Origin: a virus
Virus record (IMG/VR): IMGVR_UViG_3300007540_000054
Coordinates: 1-31,159 of that record
Length of the DNA stretch: 31,159 nt
Direction: 5' to 3' (one strand)
Program-made: the position numbers and the translations under genes
Notes under the pieces: model-generated
Told to the model about the DNA's origin: nothing
Database searches by the model: none
Seen by the model: the letters and a program-made list of their open reading frames with translations, nothing else
Shown here: positions 1 to 9,100 of the stretch, one piece after another
How positions within the stretch are numbered: the stretch's first letter is position 1
Layout: each line of letters begins with the position of its first letter

Positions 1-150
1 GTAGGAGGGAATTTATATTTAGGTAATACTCCAATAACCTCTTTACCTAATAATTTAACAGTAGGAGGGTATTTAGGTTTAAGTGGTACTAAAATAACCT
101 CTTTACCTGATAATTTAACAGTAGGAGGGGGTTTATTTTTAAAAAATACA
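1..150 (+). repeat. Tandem 60-bp coding repeat (LRR units)
   Basis: Two full 60-bp units (1-60 and 61-120) and a partial third (121-150) begin with GTAGGAGG and encode 20-residue leucine-rich repeats. The array probably continues upstream of the window. DNA-level similarity between units suggests recent expansion by slippage or unequal recombination. Confidence 0.85.
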
Positions 151-225
151 CCCCTTTCCCAAAAATATTCCAAAGAAGAAATACAAAAAATGGTTCCTGG
201 AGTAGAAGGGGACATCATCCTTTAA
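1..225 (+). CDS. Leucine-rich-repeat protein, 3' end only
   Basis: Open from the window edge to a TAA at 223-225; the start lies upstream. The visible 74 residues contain two near-identical 20-residue units and the beginning of a third, each of the form VGGxLxLxxTxITSLPxNLT, followed by a short capping tail ending in GDIIL. The regular Leu spacing is that of a solenoid leucine-rich repeat. Such repeat proteins are common as accessory genes in T4-like environmental phages and may bind protein or carbohydrate surfaces, but a specific role cannot be read from this fragment. It sits just upstream of the baseplate genes. Confidence is high that it is coding and repeat-bearing, low on function. Confidence 0.8.
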   Translation, partial: VGGNLYLGNTPITSLPNNLTVGGYLGLSGTKITSLPDNLTVGGGLFLKNTPLSQKYSKEEIQKMVPGVEGDIIL

Positions 226-254
226 AAAATTTACCTTAATAAGAACTTTTCATC

Positions 255-272
255 TTAATATGTATACCAGAA
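255..272 (+). promoter_or_regulatory. Candidate class B promoter before the gp26-like gene
   Basis: TTAATATGTATACCAGAA resembles the TwATATnTATAAyAAAA box that recurs before several other genes. It lies in the 74-nt gap before the start at 300, and no TTGG box is found 17 nt upstream. Confidence 0.35.
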
Positions 273-299
273 CAACAAAGTTATAACTAAATAAAGACT

Positions 300-1025
300 A
301 TGACCAAATTTAAATTCCCATCGGAAGAAATTGAACTACCCTCTAAAGGTTTAATTTACCCAAAAGACAACCCCCTATCAAGTGGTAAAGTAGAAATAAA
401 ATATATGACCGCTAAGGAAGAAGATATTTTATCAAATCAATCTTACATTCAAAAAGGTACTGTATTAGACAAATTATTAGAATCTGTTATCATATCCAAG
501 ATTAATATCAAAGATTTAATAGTAGGGGATAAAAATGCTATTTTGATTGCTACTCGTATTTTAGGATATGGTAAAGAATATAAAGTAGATATACGAGGTG
601 AAGAACATACCCTTGATTTATCCACTCTTGAAAATAAACAATTTGATGGGTCCTTAATATCTCAAGGTAAAAACGAATTCAACTACACATTACCAAGTAC
701 CGATACTAAAATTACTTTTAAAATTTTAACAGGTAACGATGAATCAAAAATTGAAAGAGAATTAACAGGTTTAAAGAAAATAAACAAAGAAGCATCCCCA
801 GAACTCTCAACCCGTTTAAAATATATTATTACATCAGTAGACGGAGAAACAGATACTAAATCTATCAGAGAATTTGTAGATAACTATTTGCTAGCCCGAG
901 ATTCACGTGCCTTAAGAGAATATGTAAAAAATGTTCAACCTGATGTTGATTTAAACTATATATTAGATAGTGGAGAGGAGGTAACAGTCCCTATTGGACT
1001 TAGTTTTTTTTGGCCTGACATCTAA
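300..1025 (+). CDS. gp26-like baseplate hub / tail assembly protein
   Basis: A 241-residue protein. The N-terminal segment (FPSEEIELPSKGLIYP, about residues 6-21) followed by KYMTAKEEDIL and a VGDKNAILIATRILGYG stretch is the pattern I recognise from the T4 gp26-like baseplate protein family. In T4, gene 26 encodes a baseplate hub component and is followed by gene 51. Here too the next reading frame overlaps the 3' end and the tape measure follows, which is where tail assembly chaperones sit in many tailed phages. The protein ends in FFWPDI, and its last codons run through an eight-T tract (1004-1011) where a ribosome could change frame into the next ORF. ATG start with no Shine-Dalgarno. Confidence 0.8.
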   Translation: MTKFKFPSEEIELPSKGLIYPKDNPLSSGKVEIKYMTAKEEDILSNQSYIQKGTVLDKLLESVIISKINIKDLIVGDKNAILIATRILGYGKEYKVDIRGEEHTLDLSTLENKQFDGSLISQGKNEFNYTLPSTDTKITFKILTGNDESKIERELTGLKKINKEASPELSTRLKYIITSVDGETDTKSIREFVDNYLLARDSRALREYVKNVQPDVDLNYILDSGEEVTVPIGLSFFWPDI

Positions 1026-1305
1026 AGTAGCACCACAAGTAAGAATGAATCTATTTTCCCAAATCCATCAAATTTTATTTCATGGTAAAGGGGGATACGA
1101 TTACGATACAGTTTACCATATGCCCATATGGTTACGTAAGTTTACATTTAATGAAATTAAAAAATTTTATGAAGAAGAAAAAGAGACATCCGAAGGTAAA
1201 ACTCCCGAAGGGCAAACTAACCTAATAGGACCTGATGGTAAAGTAAATACACCCGAATTTGCTAAGGCAAGTAAACAATATAAAGGAAGGAGCAGCTATA
1301 AATAG
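994..1305 (+). CDS. gp51-like ORF, possibly made as a frameshift extension of the gp26-like protein
   Basis: This frame opens after a stop at 982-984 and runs to TAG at 1303-1305. There is no ATG before 1045. The first candidate start is TTG at 994, and the sequence FFGLTSKVAPQVRMNLFSQI that looks conserved begins before the ATG at 1045. It contains MPIWLRKFTF and a charged, flexible tail. Position between the gp26-like gene and the tape measure matches T4 gene 51. Two expression routes are possible: initiation at TTG 994, with an AGGAGGT at 976-982 as ribosome site, or a +1/-2 frameshift on the T tract at 1004-1011 giving a longer fusion. The coding nature is well supported; the start is uncertain. 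Confidence 0.7.
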   Translation: MDLVFFGLTSKVAPQVRMNLFSQIHQILFHGKGGYDYDTVYHMPIWLRKFTFNEIKKFYEEEKETSEGKTPEGQTNLIGPDGKVNTPEFAKASKQYKGRSSYK

Positions 1306-1312
1306 TTGCTCC
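1289..1312 (+). terminator. Hairpin at the end of the gp51-like ORF
   Basis: GGAGCAGCTA and TAGTTGCTCC pair over 10 bp (one G-U) around a TAAA loop, followed by only TTT. The stop codon lies in the 3' arm. The short T-tract makes termination partial at best; it may instead protect or process the message before the tape measure gene. The loop region also contains TATAAATA (1297-1304), the T4 late-promoter core, which in this AT-rich DNA may be chance. Confidence 0.5.
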
Positions 1313-1330
1313 TTTCAATATTTATAACAT
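1313..1330 (+). promoter_or_regulatory. Candidate class B promoter before the tape measure gene
   Basis: TTTCAATATTTATAACAT, with TATTTATAA at 1319-1327, lies 17 nt before the ATG at 1345. It matches the recurrent TATnTATAA box. Confidence 0.45.
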
Positions 1331-1344
1331 ATATTTAAGTTTAT

Positions 1345-3687
1345 ATGGCTACACCACAAGAAATACAAAAATTATTAAAGGAGCTACAATCAGCATATGA
1401 TAGATTAGGTCAAACAAACCCTTTTGCAAATTTTGATACATCTAATATTCAAAATGTAACAACTACAACACGTCAATTAGAAGCAAGTCTTAAAGGTGTA
1501 GAAAGACAAATCCAAGACATATCAGAGGGTATTGGGGATGTTGTAAGCATTTTTCAGTCTACAGTTAATGAAATTTCAAAATCTAATACCGCCCTAAATG
1601 ATACTAAAAAGACATTTAATAGTTTAACTTCTTTAGCACAACAATTACGTAATGATAAGGAAGGTATTAAAAAATTAAATGAAAAAGAATTAAATTCTAT
1701 AATTGAGAAAGTTAAAATCCGAAAACAAGAATTAGGGGATAATAAAATTCAATTAGAACAACGTAAAGAGGCTTTAATAGAAGAAAATAAAAATAATACC
1801 CTTACATATTCTCAAAAGAAAAAGAATAGGGAAGAAATAATAAGAATTAGCGACGCCCTAAATTCAGTTAACGCTGAATATAAAAAAGGTGTAGGTTTTT
1901 CCCAAGATTTAATAACAGCCGCTAAAGACAGAATTAATCTAGAGCAAAAAATTGGTAAAAATCTAGGAGCAAAAGCCTTTTCAGGGATAGCAGATTTAAC
2001 TAAATCTATCCCAGGATTAAGAAATTTTGCAGAACCATTCCAAAAAGCTAGTGATGCTGCTAATGATATGGCTAGGGGTATAGAAGAAGCAGCCAAAAGT
2101 GGAGGTAAAGGTCTTACTAAAGAAAAAATTAAACAATTAGGACTAGAAGGTAAATTAGGAAATCTTGCTGGTGTCGCTGCTGCTAATAAGCTAAAAGGTA
2201 TGAGTGGTTTTTCTAAAGGGTTACTTTCTGCTAAAGCCGGGTTTAAAGCTCTAGGTCCTATGATAACTAAATCTTTAGGTCCTATTGGGTTAATTATGGA
2301 ATTAGTATCCGCCTTTGGTAGAGTCAACAAAGAAACAGTTGAACTTCAAAAAGGAATGACCTTATCTTCAAATGAAGCCTCTAGTTTTAGATCAAACCTA
2401 TCAACTGCCGCCAAACAATCAGGAGACATAAACATTACAGCCTCTAAATTATTAAAAACATTTAGTTCTTTAAACAAACAATTTGGTTTTATAACAAATT
2501 TTGCATCTAAGACTTTAGTTACTATGACTAAGTTAACTGATGTGGTAGGAGTATCATCCGATGCCGCTGGTAATTTAGCAGCAGCTTCAACTTTAACGGG
2601 TAAAAGTTTTGAATCAAATTATAAAGATGTATTAGGAACTAGTTATGAACTTCAACGTCAAGAAGGTGTCCAATTTGATTTAAGAGAGATATTAGAAGAA
2701 ACAGGTAAAGTAACAGGTACAGTTAGAGCAAACTTAGGTGCAAACCCTGCAAATATTGCAAAAGCAATTACTCAAGCTAAATTATTTGGTGCTTCATTAC
2801 AACAAGTAGCATCCGCAGGTAAATCATTACTAGATTTTGAATCATCAATAACATCAGAATTAGAAGCTGAATTATTACTAGGTAGAGACATCAATCTAGA
2901 AAAAGCTAGATTAGCGGCTTTAAACGGGGATCAAGTCACTTTAGCTAAAGAATTAAGAAAAGAAGCCGGAAATTATGACGACTTCATGAAAATGAATGTT
3001 CTTCAACAGGAAGCCATAGCTAAAGCTATGGGTATGCAATCTGATGAACTTGCTGATATATTATTTAAACAAGACATACAAGGTAAAACAGCTAAAGAAT
3101 TAAGAGCTTTAGGTAAAGATGAATTAGCTGATAGATTAGAAGCACAAACTGTGCAAGATAAATTTAATGCCTCTGTGGAAAAACTTAAAGAAATATTTGC
3201 TGATGTAGCTACCGCAATAATGCCATTATTTGAACTTTTAGGTGGTGTTTTTTCATTTATAGGAAAAATAGTAAAATTTGTTGAACCTCTTATAGGAACT
3301 ATCACGGGTGCTTTAATAGGATTTGCAACTGGTGGTCCTATAGGAGCACTAATAGGAGGTGCAGTAGGCGGAATATCAGACGTTAGTAGAGCCTCAAGAG
3401 CAGGTGACATCAACTCCCCAGCAGATGGTAAAACACAAATCTCAACAAAAGAAGGTGGTTTATTTGAACTATCTAAAAACGATGATATAGTGGCGTTCCC
3501 TGGAGCATCTAGGGTAATGGCTCAAGCTAACCAACCACAACAACAAGTTGTAGTACAAAATGATAACACAGAATCTAAAAAAACTAACCAACTTTTACAA
3601 CAGATCCTATCTAAACAAGGAACAATAAAACTAGATTCAACTGATATGGGTACAGCAATGTCTGTAAACCGATACGCAATCCAATAA
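1345..3687 (+). CDS. Tail tape measure protein
   Basis: 780 residues, the length determinant and internal scaffold of the tail tube (T4 gp29 role). The first 200 residues are predicted coiled coil rich in Lys, Glu and Gln. The centre has small-residue and hydrophobic helices (for example LGPIGLIMELVSAFGRV). Near residues 610-680 there is a hydrophobic, glycine-rich segment of the GALIGFATGGPIGALIGGAVGG kind, which is typical of tape measure proteins that enter the host membrane. The C-terminus is polar and Gln-rich. It follows the gp26/gp51-like pair, as expected for tape measure genes and their chaperones. I see no enzymatic domain. The two long minus-strand ORFs inside it are shadows. Confidence 0.85.
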   Translation: MATPQEIQKLLKELQSAYDRLGQTNPFANFDTSNIQNVTTTTRQLEASLKGVERQIQDISEGIGDVVSIFQSTVNEISKSNTALNDTKKTFNSLTSLAQQLRNDKEGIKKLNEKELNSIIEKVKIRKQELGDNKIQLEQRKEALIEENKNNTLTYSQKKKNREEIIRISDALNSVNAEYKKGVGFSQDLITAAKDRINLEQKIGKNLGAKAFSGIADLTKSIPGLRNFAEPFQKASDAANDMARGIEEAAKSGGKGLTKEKIKQLGLEGKLGNLAGVAAANKLKGMSGFSKGLLSAKAGFKALGPMITKSLGPIGLIMELVSAFGRVNKETVELQKGMTLSSNEASSFRSNLSTAAKQSGDINITASKLLKTFSSLNKQFGFITNFASKTLVTMTKLTDVVGVSSDAAGNLAAASTLTGKSFESNYKDVLGTSYELQRQEGVQFDLREILEETGKVTGTVRANLGANPANIAKAITQAKLFGASLQQVASAGKSLLDFESSITSELEAELLLGRDINLEKARLAALNGDQVTLAKELRKEAGNYDDFMKMNVLQQEAIAKAMGMQSDELADILFKQDIQGKTAKELRALGKDELADRLEAQTVQDKFNASVEKLKEIFADVATAIMPLFELLGGVFSFIGKIVKFVEPLIGTITGALIGFATGGPIGALIGGAVGGISDVSRASRAGDINSPADGKTQISTKEGGLFELSKNDDIVAFPGASRVMAQANQPQQQVVVQNDNTESKKTNQLLQQILSKQGTIKLDSTDMGTAMSVNRYAIQ

Positions 3688-3690
3688 AAT

Positions 3691-3708
3691 TTAATATTTA
3701 TAATAAAA
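3691..3708 (+). promoter_or_regulatory. Candidate class B promoter
   Basis: TTAATATTTATAATAAAA is one of the best copies of the class B box, 8 nt before the ATG at 3716 and directly after the tape measure stop. Confidence 0.5.
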
Positions 3709-3715
3709 ACAAACT

Positions 3716-3925
3716 ATGAGTATACTAAACAAATTACAAAACCAAGGCTCCCCATTATCCGTAGGTAATGGATCAACACCTTCAACTCCATTATTTTCCC
3801 AATCTAAGGTACACGATCAGTATTCAATCAACGGTAACCCTACAATATTAGGAAAACCACAACCCTCAGTATTGGATTTAGACGGTATAACACCACCAAA
3901 ATATAGCGATAACTTACCAGGATAA
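3716..3925 (+). CDS. Small putative structural protein (69 aa)
   Basis: I do not recognise a family. The 69 residues are rich in Ser, Pro, Gly and Asn with no clear helix or membrane segment, ending in PPKYSDNLPG. The low-complexity, proline-rich make-up and its place between the tape measure and a large baseplate protein suggest a small virion or assembly component. It is preceded by a strong class B promoter-like box and followed 11 nt later by the next gene, so it is probably co-transcribed with the baseplate genes. Real gene likely; function unknown. Confidence 0.65.
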   Translation: MSILNKLQNQGSPLSVGNGSTPSTPLFSQSKVHDQYSINGNPTILGKPQPSVLDLDGITPPKYSDNLPG

Positions 3926-3936
3926 TAAAATTAAAT

Positions 3937-5841
3937 ATGTTAGTTAATCGTAGAACAGATCTTAAATCATTAAAATTTGGAAAAGATAGAATTGGTGGGG
4001 GGAGTAGTAACCAACCCTATGTTAAATCATCAATACCCAATTCATTTAGTGATATAGGCACAACAGGAGGTCCTGACTTCTTGTTAAGAGGGGGATCTCT
4101 AACCCCAAATAGAATAGCCAATGATACTTCTCGTTTAACTAAAATGTTCTTTGATTTTAAATCCCCAAATGGTTTACTATTTACAGCAAAACAAAATACA
4201 TTATCGCGTACTTCAGTAGCAGTTAATGGTAGTGGTAAGGTATTAAATAACGGTATTTATTTGCCTACCTCTACAATATTAGGAGCAGCCGGTAACCCCA
4301 TAGGCCTTCACTTAAATAAACAAGGAATTGATCCTTTTAAAGGTTTAAGCAAAGAGGGTGGTGGTGTATTTAGTTTATTTGGGATAGAAGATCCTTTAGG
4401 ACAACCATATTATAAAGATATAGTTAAAAAAAATAGTAAAAGTAGATTAGAAACATATTTAAGTACTCATATCACAAATAAATCAGAAGGTAATCTATAC
4501 GAATATGGAGGAGGCCCAGGATCTATTTTAGGGATAGGAACAACTAAAATTCCCCTTTTAAATCCAAATGAAAGAACGGGTGTAAATAATCCTACATTAA
4601 ATTATAACCAAAATTTTCTTACTTTAGGTTCATCAAACCAAGAATTTTTAATAGGTGATAATATTACTACTATAACCTATAATCCTAGTAAATATTTAAA
4701 TTTAAAACCTAAATATTCCTTAGAAACACAGAATAGGGTAAATAATATAACATATAAATTAGGAGCTACTAGTAAGTATTTTAGTGTTTTAAATGACTCA
4801 TCACAAGATAAAATTTTAGGTTCTGATATTAACATCCCACTTCTTAATAGTGTATATAAACCTAATACTTTAGATAATTGGGGTGGGGTTGATACTAGTA
4901 ATACTTTAACCCAACAGCAGTTAGTAGATTTTACATCTTCAAAATTAGACCCTAATAAAATACGGGAAGATTTTAGGAAGGATACTTCAAAAACTTTATC
5001 TTTAAACTATTCTAAAAACAATATAGAGCAAAGAGTAAATTTAGGGAATCCTGGAAAAAAAGGTAATATTTCTAATTATCAAATTGGGAAAAGAGATAAT
5101 AGTGGAAAAAATTTAGGAGCTCTAGATAAAATAACATCCTTACCACTATATAAAAGTACAAATATTGATACTGAAAAACCCATAAATGATTTAGTTAAAT
5201 TTAGAATTGCTGTTATAGATAATGACAACCCCACATTAAAAACCTATATACATTTTAGGGCTTTTATAGACTCTATGAGTGATACTTATTCATCAGATTG
5301 GCAATCTCAAAACTTTATGGGAAGAGGTGAAAAATTTTACCAATACCGTGGATTTGATAGATCAGTTGCATTATCTTGGACTGTAGTCGCACAATCAAAA
5401 GCCGAACTAATACCTATGTATCAAAAATTAAATTATCTGGCTTCTGTATGTGCCCCCGATTATTCAAATAAGGGATATATGAGAGGAAACTTAATCGAAC
5501 TAACAGTAGGGGGGTATTTATTTAATCAACCCGGAATAATGAATGGTATAACCTTTGATATCCCCACAGAATCTCCTTGGGAAATAGCAATACCTTCAAC
5601 AGAATCATCATCAGACCCTAACAACACTTCAAGTCTTATATCAGATAGTAGTGTAAAAGAATTACCCCATATGATTAAAGTTACGGGGTTTAATTTTACT
5701 CCAATTCATAATTTTGTACCTTCAATACAGAAAAATAAATATAATGGAGAAGGGGATAGTGTGAGTGAATATGGTATCCAAAGATATATAGCTCTAGATA
5801 ACGGCTTTAATGGAACAAATTATAAAATAAATAATGGGTAG
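3937..5841 (+). CDS. Large baseplate / tail-tube-junction structural protein
   Basis: 634 residues. The first two-thirds are Asn/Ser/Gly-rich, as in phage beta-structured proteins. Residues about 420-560 form a better-ordered domain beginning DLVKFRIAVIDNDNP and including FYQYRGFDRSVALSWTVVA and a helical SKAELIPMYQKLNYLASV segment. That domain pattern (beta layers plus a helix) is like tube or baseplate-tube proteins, and the position after the tape measure matches T4 genes 48 and 54, which cap the baseplate and start the tube. Assignment to that role is inference from order and composition. It overlaps the next gene by 8 nt, so the two are probably translated together. Confidence 0.7.
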   Translation: MLVNRRTDLKSLKFGKDRIGGGSSNQPYVKSSIPNSFSDIGTTGGPDFLLRGGSLTPNRIANDTSRLTKMFFDFKSPNGLLFTAKQNTLSRTSVAVNGSGKVLNNGIYLPTSTILGAAGNPIGLHLNKQGIDPFKGLSKEGGGVFSLFGIEDPLGQPYYKDIVKKNSKSRLETYLSTHITNKSEGNLYEYGGGPGSILGIGTTKIPLLNPNERTGVNNPTLNYNQNFLTLGSSNQEFLIGDNITTITYNPSKYLNLKPKYSLETQNRVNNITYKLGATSKYFSVLNDSSQDKILGSDINIPLLNSVYKPNTLDNWGGVDTSNTLTQQQLVDFTSSKLDPNKIREDFRKDTSKTLSLNYSKNNIEQRVNLGNPGKKGNISNYQIGKRDNSGKNLGALDKITSLPLYKSTNIDTEKPINDLVKFRIAVIDNDNPTLKTYIHFRAFIDSMSDTYSSDWQSQNFMGRGEKFYQYRGFDRSVALSWTVVAQSKAELIPMYQKLNYLASVCAPDYSNKGYMRGNLIELTVGGYLFNQPGIMNGITFDIPTESPWEIAIPSTESSSDPNNTSSLISDSSVKELPHMIKVTGFNFTPIHNFVPSIQKNKYNGEGDSVSEYGIQRYIALDNGFNGTNYKINNG

Positions 5842-6136
5842 ATATACAAACATACAAACCAAACAATCTACAAGTGGTAAAAGTTTAAAGAGTATTACAA
5901 AATATCCTGAAATTCCACTTAGTTTTGATGATACCTATGTTTATACTACTATAGGTGATAGATTTGATACTTTAGCTCAAACATATTATAGTGATGCTTC
6001 ATTATGGTGGGTAATATCAATAGCAAATCCTCATTTACTTCAAAATTCATATTACCCTCCAATAGGAACTCAATTAAGAATCCCTTCAAATATAAGTCAA
6101 ATTACATCTTTATATAATGATTTAAATAATAACTAG
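5834..6136 (+). CDS. LysM-like baseplate wedge protein (gp53-like)
   Basis: 100 residues. The central segment TIGDRFDTLAQTYYSDASLWWVISIANPHLL and the following PPIGTQLRIPS form a compact LysM-like fold: a helix after GDRFDTLA, then WW and an ANP turn. T4 gp53 and the P2 gpX/LysM family carry this domain in the baseplate, where it helps hold wedge proteins to the hub. Length is shorter than T4 gp53 (about 196 residues), so this is a minimal version. ATG at 5834 overlaps the preceding stop by 8 nt, and the next gene starts 2 nt after its stop. Confidence 0.8.
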   Translation: MGRYTNIQTKQSTSGKSLKSITKYPEIPLSFDDTYVYTTIGDRFDTLAQTYYSDASLWWVISIANPHLLQNSYYPPIGTQLRIPSNISQITSLYNDLNNN

Positions 6137-6138
6137 TT

Positions 6139-9100
6139 ATGGAACAAGGAAATGTATTAGGTGAAGAATTTAACCAATATGTATTTGATCAAATAGATGT
6201 AAGACAATCTTTAAATGGTGCTAGTGGGGTAGATAATCCATTATCACGTAATTCTAAAATTTTAAATTATTTAAATACTAGAAATGCGTGGGTAAAAATG
6301 GCATCTGGAGTTGCTTTAACTGATAAAATAAAAGATGAGAAACTACCAGAGGGTTCAAGGGGCACTGACCGATTAAAATCAATATCCAATGATCTTAATT
6401 CCTCAATCTCAGAACTGGATTTTGTAAAATATAATTCTACAGGTTTAGCTAAAAACTTTGTGTTGTTTAATACTTTATCTAACTTTGGTTTTGAAGGAGA
6501 AAACACATATGATAAAATACCATATACTTTTAGAAGTGGAATACAAACCACCCAAAAAAGTTGGTTAGATGTAGATTCATCTTATGGTTTAGGTGGAACT
6601 TCTATGGGTCTTCAACCAACTCCTGGTATAATAGATGTGTCTATAGATTGTATAAACAGGGGCTCTATTCGTAAAGCAACAGTTACTTTAAAAGCATACA
6701 ATATTTTTCAATTTTCTATAATAGAAATGCTTTACTTAAGGTTAGGTTATACTATGATGTTGGAATGGGGGTGGGATAGGTATGTGAGTAAAATTGAAGG
6801 AGATGGAAGTTTTACAACTGAGACTATGGGTAATACTATCACTGAGGATTTATGGTTTAAAGATATAGACTATAACCAAACTAAAATGATACAAGCCATA
6901 GAAAGATACAGAGAAATATACCATAGTAACTATGATGGGTTTTTTGGCAAAGTAAACAATTTTACATGGAACTTCAACCCTGATGGTAGTTATGATATAA
7001 CCATAAATTTAATCACCGTAGGAGATGTAGTAGAATCTCTAAAAACAAATGTAAATAGTAGAATTATATCTAAAGAAAATTTAGAAAAAAACCAACAAAC
7101 CCTAAAAACTATAAATAGTAAATTAGAGGGTAGTTCTATATATAATGCCTTAGGAGGAGATATCCTAAGCCAATATTTATCTTCTCTAGTAATTAATTAT
7201 ACTTCCAATACTACCAATTCTGAATTAATTAAATTTAGTGATATTACTAATAGCATATATGGGAATAAAATACCTACTGAATTAGAATATTTTATCACTC
7301 TAGGAGATTTTTTAGATATATTACAAGAAAAAATTATCCCTAAGTTTAAAGGAAAGGAAAAAGAAGACATTATCAAAATTGATACTGACCGCAATTTAAA
7401 CTATATTAGTTGCTATTATAATTTAATACCTTTTGACCCTAAAGTATGTATTTTTACAACAAAATATAGTTCCCAATTTACAAATGACTTCCCCATTTTA
7501 AATTTTAAGGACCACCCTACAGGTACTTTAGACCGAAATCTCACAGAAAAATTTATGGAAGAAAAGGAGGGTTTCGTAGCTGGGAAATTAATGAATATAT
7601 ATTTAAATGTAGATTTTATTCTTAAGAAATTAAATAGTAATATAGATGAAAAAGGAGATTTAAGTTTATATAGATTAATAGAATCAATATGTTCTGGATT
7701 AAATAATGCCTTAGGAAATATAAACAATTTAGAACCTGTTATAAAAGATGATAAAACTCTAGTTATAATAGATCAAAACCCAATTTCCCAAATTAAAAAA
7801 TTTATTAGTATTTCTGACTCTACACAAGTTAAAAATAATAAGACTACTACACAAAATCCATTTTTAGAGGTTTATGGTTATAACAAGGGCCAATCTAATT
7901 TCCTAAAAGATATAAAATTCCAAACTAAAATAGATAATTCTCTAGCTAGTATGATATCCATTGGTGCAACAGCAGGGGGGTCTAACACAAAAAACTCAGA
8001 TGCTACTGCATTCTCTAAATGGAATTTAGGTTTAAAAGACAGATTTACTCCACCAATCGAAGAACCAAATGATTCCTTAAACCCTCTTAAAGTAAATGAT
8101 GATTATATAAATACTGCTAAAAAGTGGGCTGAAGATAATATTGAAAACAATAATGAACTTATTAGTGGTAAATACTGGCTCATTCCAAGTAATAAACTTT
8201 ATATAGAAGACTTTATTTTTAGTAAAAATTATGATCTTTGGTACCCACAATCTAAATATTCTAAAAAAAAAGCGATTAATGTTTGGTTAGAGAAAGTAAG
8301 AAAGAAAAAACGTATAGAAAATCAAGAGACCTATGATGAAACTAAGTTAAGTGAATTAGCTAATGGAACATATGCCATAATTTTATGCAATGTTTTTGGA
8401 AGAAACATTACCATTACTTACGGTGGGGCTAAAGAAACCTTTATCAATAGTGGTTCTAATTATAGTGATTTATTTAATAATGAGGATCTAATTAAAAAAC
8501 TAAAAACATCCTATAAGGATTACATAAATAATTTATCTAATACAAATTTCACAAAATCCCAAGACTCCTCAGGAAATATTGGTTTTATTCCTGTATCCTT
8601 TGATTTAACTTTAGAAGGATTATCAGGAGTTAAAATATATAATAAACTAAACATAGATACAAGATTTTTACCCCCCAATTATGGAAAATCCTTAGATTTT
8701 TTAATAACTAAAGTCAACCATAAAATATCAGATAATAATTGGGATACTACATTAGGAACCATCTCAACATCTAATATAAAGGATAATAAAGGTGTTAATA
8801 ACACCTCTATAATTGCAAATTTACCCTCTTCTCCACCATCCACTAGTAACTATAATTGGTTAAAAGAATGCCCTATCCAAAATACTAGAATACTAAGCGG
8901 GATAAGAGTTACCAATGGTCAATTACCCGATACTATATTAAAAGAAATAAACAATCCTCAACAATATAAGGGTGCAAACCAAAGTGATGAAGGTAGAATA
9001 AGATTATACCCTGAAGTTACAGATAATCTCAACCAACTATTAACATCTGCAACATCCCAAAACATTATCCTTAAAATCAATTCCGCCTACAGAACATATG

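Noticed and set aside
1-150. CRISPR-like repeat array
   Set aside because: The 60-bp units are in one reading frame, encode leucine-rich repeats and have no spacers of constant size.
1297-1304. T4 late promoter TATAAATA
   Set aside because: Found here and at 17294 and 26990, but TATAAAT-like words are expected often in such AT-rich DNA, and the copy at 1297 lies in a hairpin at the end of a coding region.
1812-3413. Two long ORFs on the minus strand (1812-2330 and 3003-3413)
   Set aside because: They lie wholly inside the tape measure gene, have odd hydrophobic composition, and all confident genes here are on the + strand; they are antisense shadows of a biased coding sequence.
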